From positions 1 to 14,518 of the forward strand of contig JAHHRQ010000043.1 of NCBI GenBank assembly GCA_020025715.1: a stretch of DNA of 14,518 nucleotides, given 5' to 3'. Below, in pieces: positions 13,932 through 14,518 of the stretch. The stretch's first letter is position 1; every line of letters starts with the position of its first letter. The stretch comes from Oscillospiraceae bacterium. Lineage in GTDB: Bacteria > Bacillota > Clostridia > Oscillospirales > Oscillospiraceae. The position numbers and the translations under genes were made by a program. The notes under the pieces were generated by a model. It did no database searches. It saw nothing but the letters and a program-made list of their open reading frames with translations, and was not told where the DNA came from.

Positions 13932-14378
13932 ATGATTAAACCGGTAACTCAATCGGATATGATGCAAGCTGCAATCATCCATTCCGAAAGCTGGAAAGAA
14001 TCTCACAGAAATATCTGTTCCGCAGAGTTTGTCGCAATCCATACACCGGAGCGCCAGAAGAATTATCTGGAATCAGAGATTGCAAAAGGCGCACAACTCT
14101 ATATGCTGATTGACGAGAAGCCTGTCGGCATTGTCTCTGTTCAAGGCAGTCTGATTGAAAATCTTTACGTTTTGCCCGACGAACAGAATAAAGGATACGG
14201 AACACAATTACTGGAGTTTGCTGTTGAAAAATGCCAAGAATTACCCTTGTTGATGGTTCTCAGCACGAATGACGGAGCAAGGCGGCTCTATGAGCGTAAT
14301 GGATTTCAGCTAACAGGAAATATTGTGACACATGCCGGGGGTATGTGCGAGCTTGAGATGTGTCTGCGTAAGGAATAA
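13932..14378 (+). CDS. GNAT-family N-acetyltransferase
   Basis: A 148-residue protein that probably transfers acetyl from acetyl-CoA to an amine; the acceptor is unknown. I start it at ATG 13932 because GGAAGG (13918-13923) lies 8 nt upstream; an in-frame ATG at 13926 is only 2 nt from that site. The GNAT fold is seen in order: beta1 IKPVT, two helices, beta strands LYMLIDEKPVGIVSV (57-70) and LIENLYVLP (74-82), then the acetyl-CoA loop QNKGYGTQLL (85-94) and the late motif STNDGARRLYERNGF (111-125). The overall shape is that of small-molecule or protein N-acetyltransferases such as the RimI-like group. I see no clear promoter in the 147 bases after the tRNA terminator. A hairpin terminator follows the gene. 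Confidence 0.92.
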   Translation: MIKPVTQSDMMQAAIIHSESWKESHRNICSAEFVAIHTPERQKNYLESEIAKGAQLYMLIDEKPVGIVSVQGSLIENLYVLPDEQNKGYGTQLLEFAVEKCQELPLLMVLSTNDGARRLYERNGFQLTGNIVTHAGGMCELEMCLRKE

Positions 14379-14407
14379 ATTCCGGTTCAGCAGGCAGTTA
14401 TAATAAC

Positions 14408-14448
14408 AAAAAACGTAGTGCATCGAATTTCGATACACTACGTTTTTT
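14408..14448 (+). terminator. Intrinsic terminator after the GNAT gene
   Basis: CGTAGTG (14414-14420) plus ATCGA (14422-14426) pair with TCGAT (14430-14434) plus CACTACG (14436-14442), with one C-A mismatch. An A-run precedes and six T residues follow. Confidence 0.88.
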
Positions 14449-14459
14449 ATTCGTTTACT

Positions 14460-14518
14460 ATGGAGCATACGCTTGTAGCTCCGGTCTATGCCTATTACGC
14501 CCGGAGGAGCGCCCGCCG
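14460..14518 (+). other. Short open frame running off the right edge
   Basis: An ATG at 14460 opens a frame to the window end, about 19 codons encoding MEHTLVAPVYAYYARRSARR-like sequence. There is no clear ribosome site, and the last 25 bases are GC-rich, unlike the rest. It could be the start of a gene or non-coding sequence; I cannot decide. Confidence 0.2.

Overview
The window looks like the chromosome of a low-to-mid-GC anaerobic Firmicute, most likely a gut Clostridia of the Oscillospiraceae/Ruminococcaceae type. The reasons are strong GGAGG ribosome sites, frequent TTG and GTG starts, AT-rich intergenic DNA, simple intrinsic terminators and the gene content (EndoA-type MazF, Pdp, FusA2-type EF-G paralogue, PocR/AraC regulator). 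This assignment comes from style and protein families, not from a database search. I see no insertion sequence, prophage, CRISPR array or rRNA.

Layout. (1) 1-971, minus: a PocR-domain AraC regulator cut by the left edge. It is divergent from (2) 1401-2937, plus: a PlsC acyltransferase followed after 1 nt by a short-chain dehydrogenase that resembles the EF-P 5-aminopentanone reductase (YmfI), closed by a terminator. (3) 3104-4014, plus: a MazF/EndoA toxin with no visible antitoxin, a terminator, then a two-part orphan protein. (4) 4090-5394, plus: pyrimidine-nucleoside phosphorylase with its own extended -10 promoter, whose -35 overlaps the stop codon of the orphan gene. (5) 5480-8581, minus: a membrane-anchored SGNH-like protein with eroded catalytic blocks, then an EF-G-like GTPase. 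(6) 8817-12522, minus: rlmB, followed by a 961-residue membrane protein. (7) 12691-13524, plus: a rhomboid-fold membrane protein with a zinc-binding tail. (8) 13671-13746: tRNA-Pro(GGG). (9) 13932-14378: a GNAT acetyltransferase.

How the genes fit together. Most genes sit in one- or two-gene units, each closed by a clear terminator. There is a loose translation theme: FusA2-like GTPase, RlmB, tRNA-Pro, a possible EF-P modification enzyme and an mRNA interferase. The window does not show that these act in one system.

The most unusual feature is the 961-residue protein. Its C-terminal half has the order of a P1-type ATPase (membrane pairs, a P/N-domain-like cytosolic part, a final membrane pair), but the DKTGTLT, TGD and GDGxND motifs are lost or unrecognisable. 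Its N-terminal half is a long acidic disordered region with about eleven Glu-Tyr-Tyr-Asp repeats. I read it as a pseudo-ATPase reused as a membrane scaffold or sensor. Two other proteins in the window (SGNH-like and rhomboid-like) also keep a hydrolase fold while appearing to lack catalytic residues.
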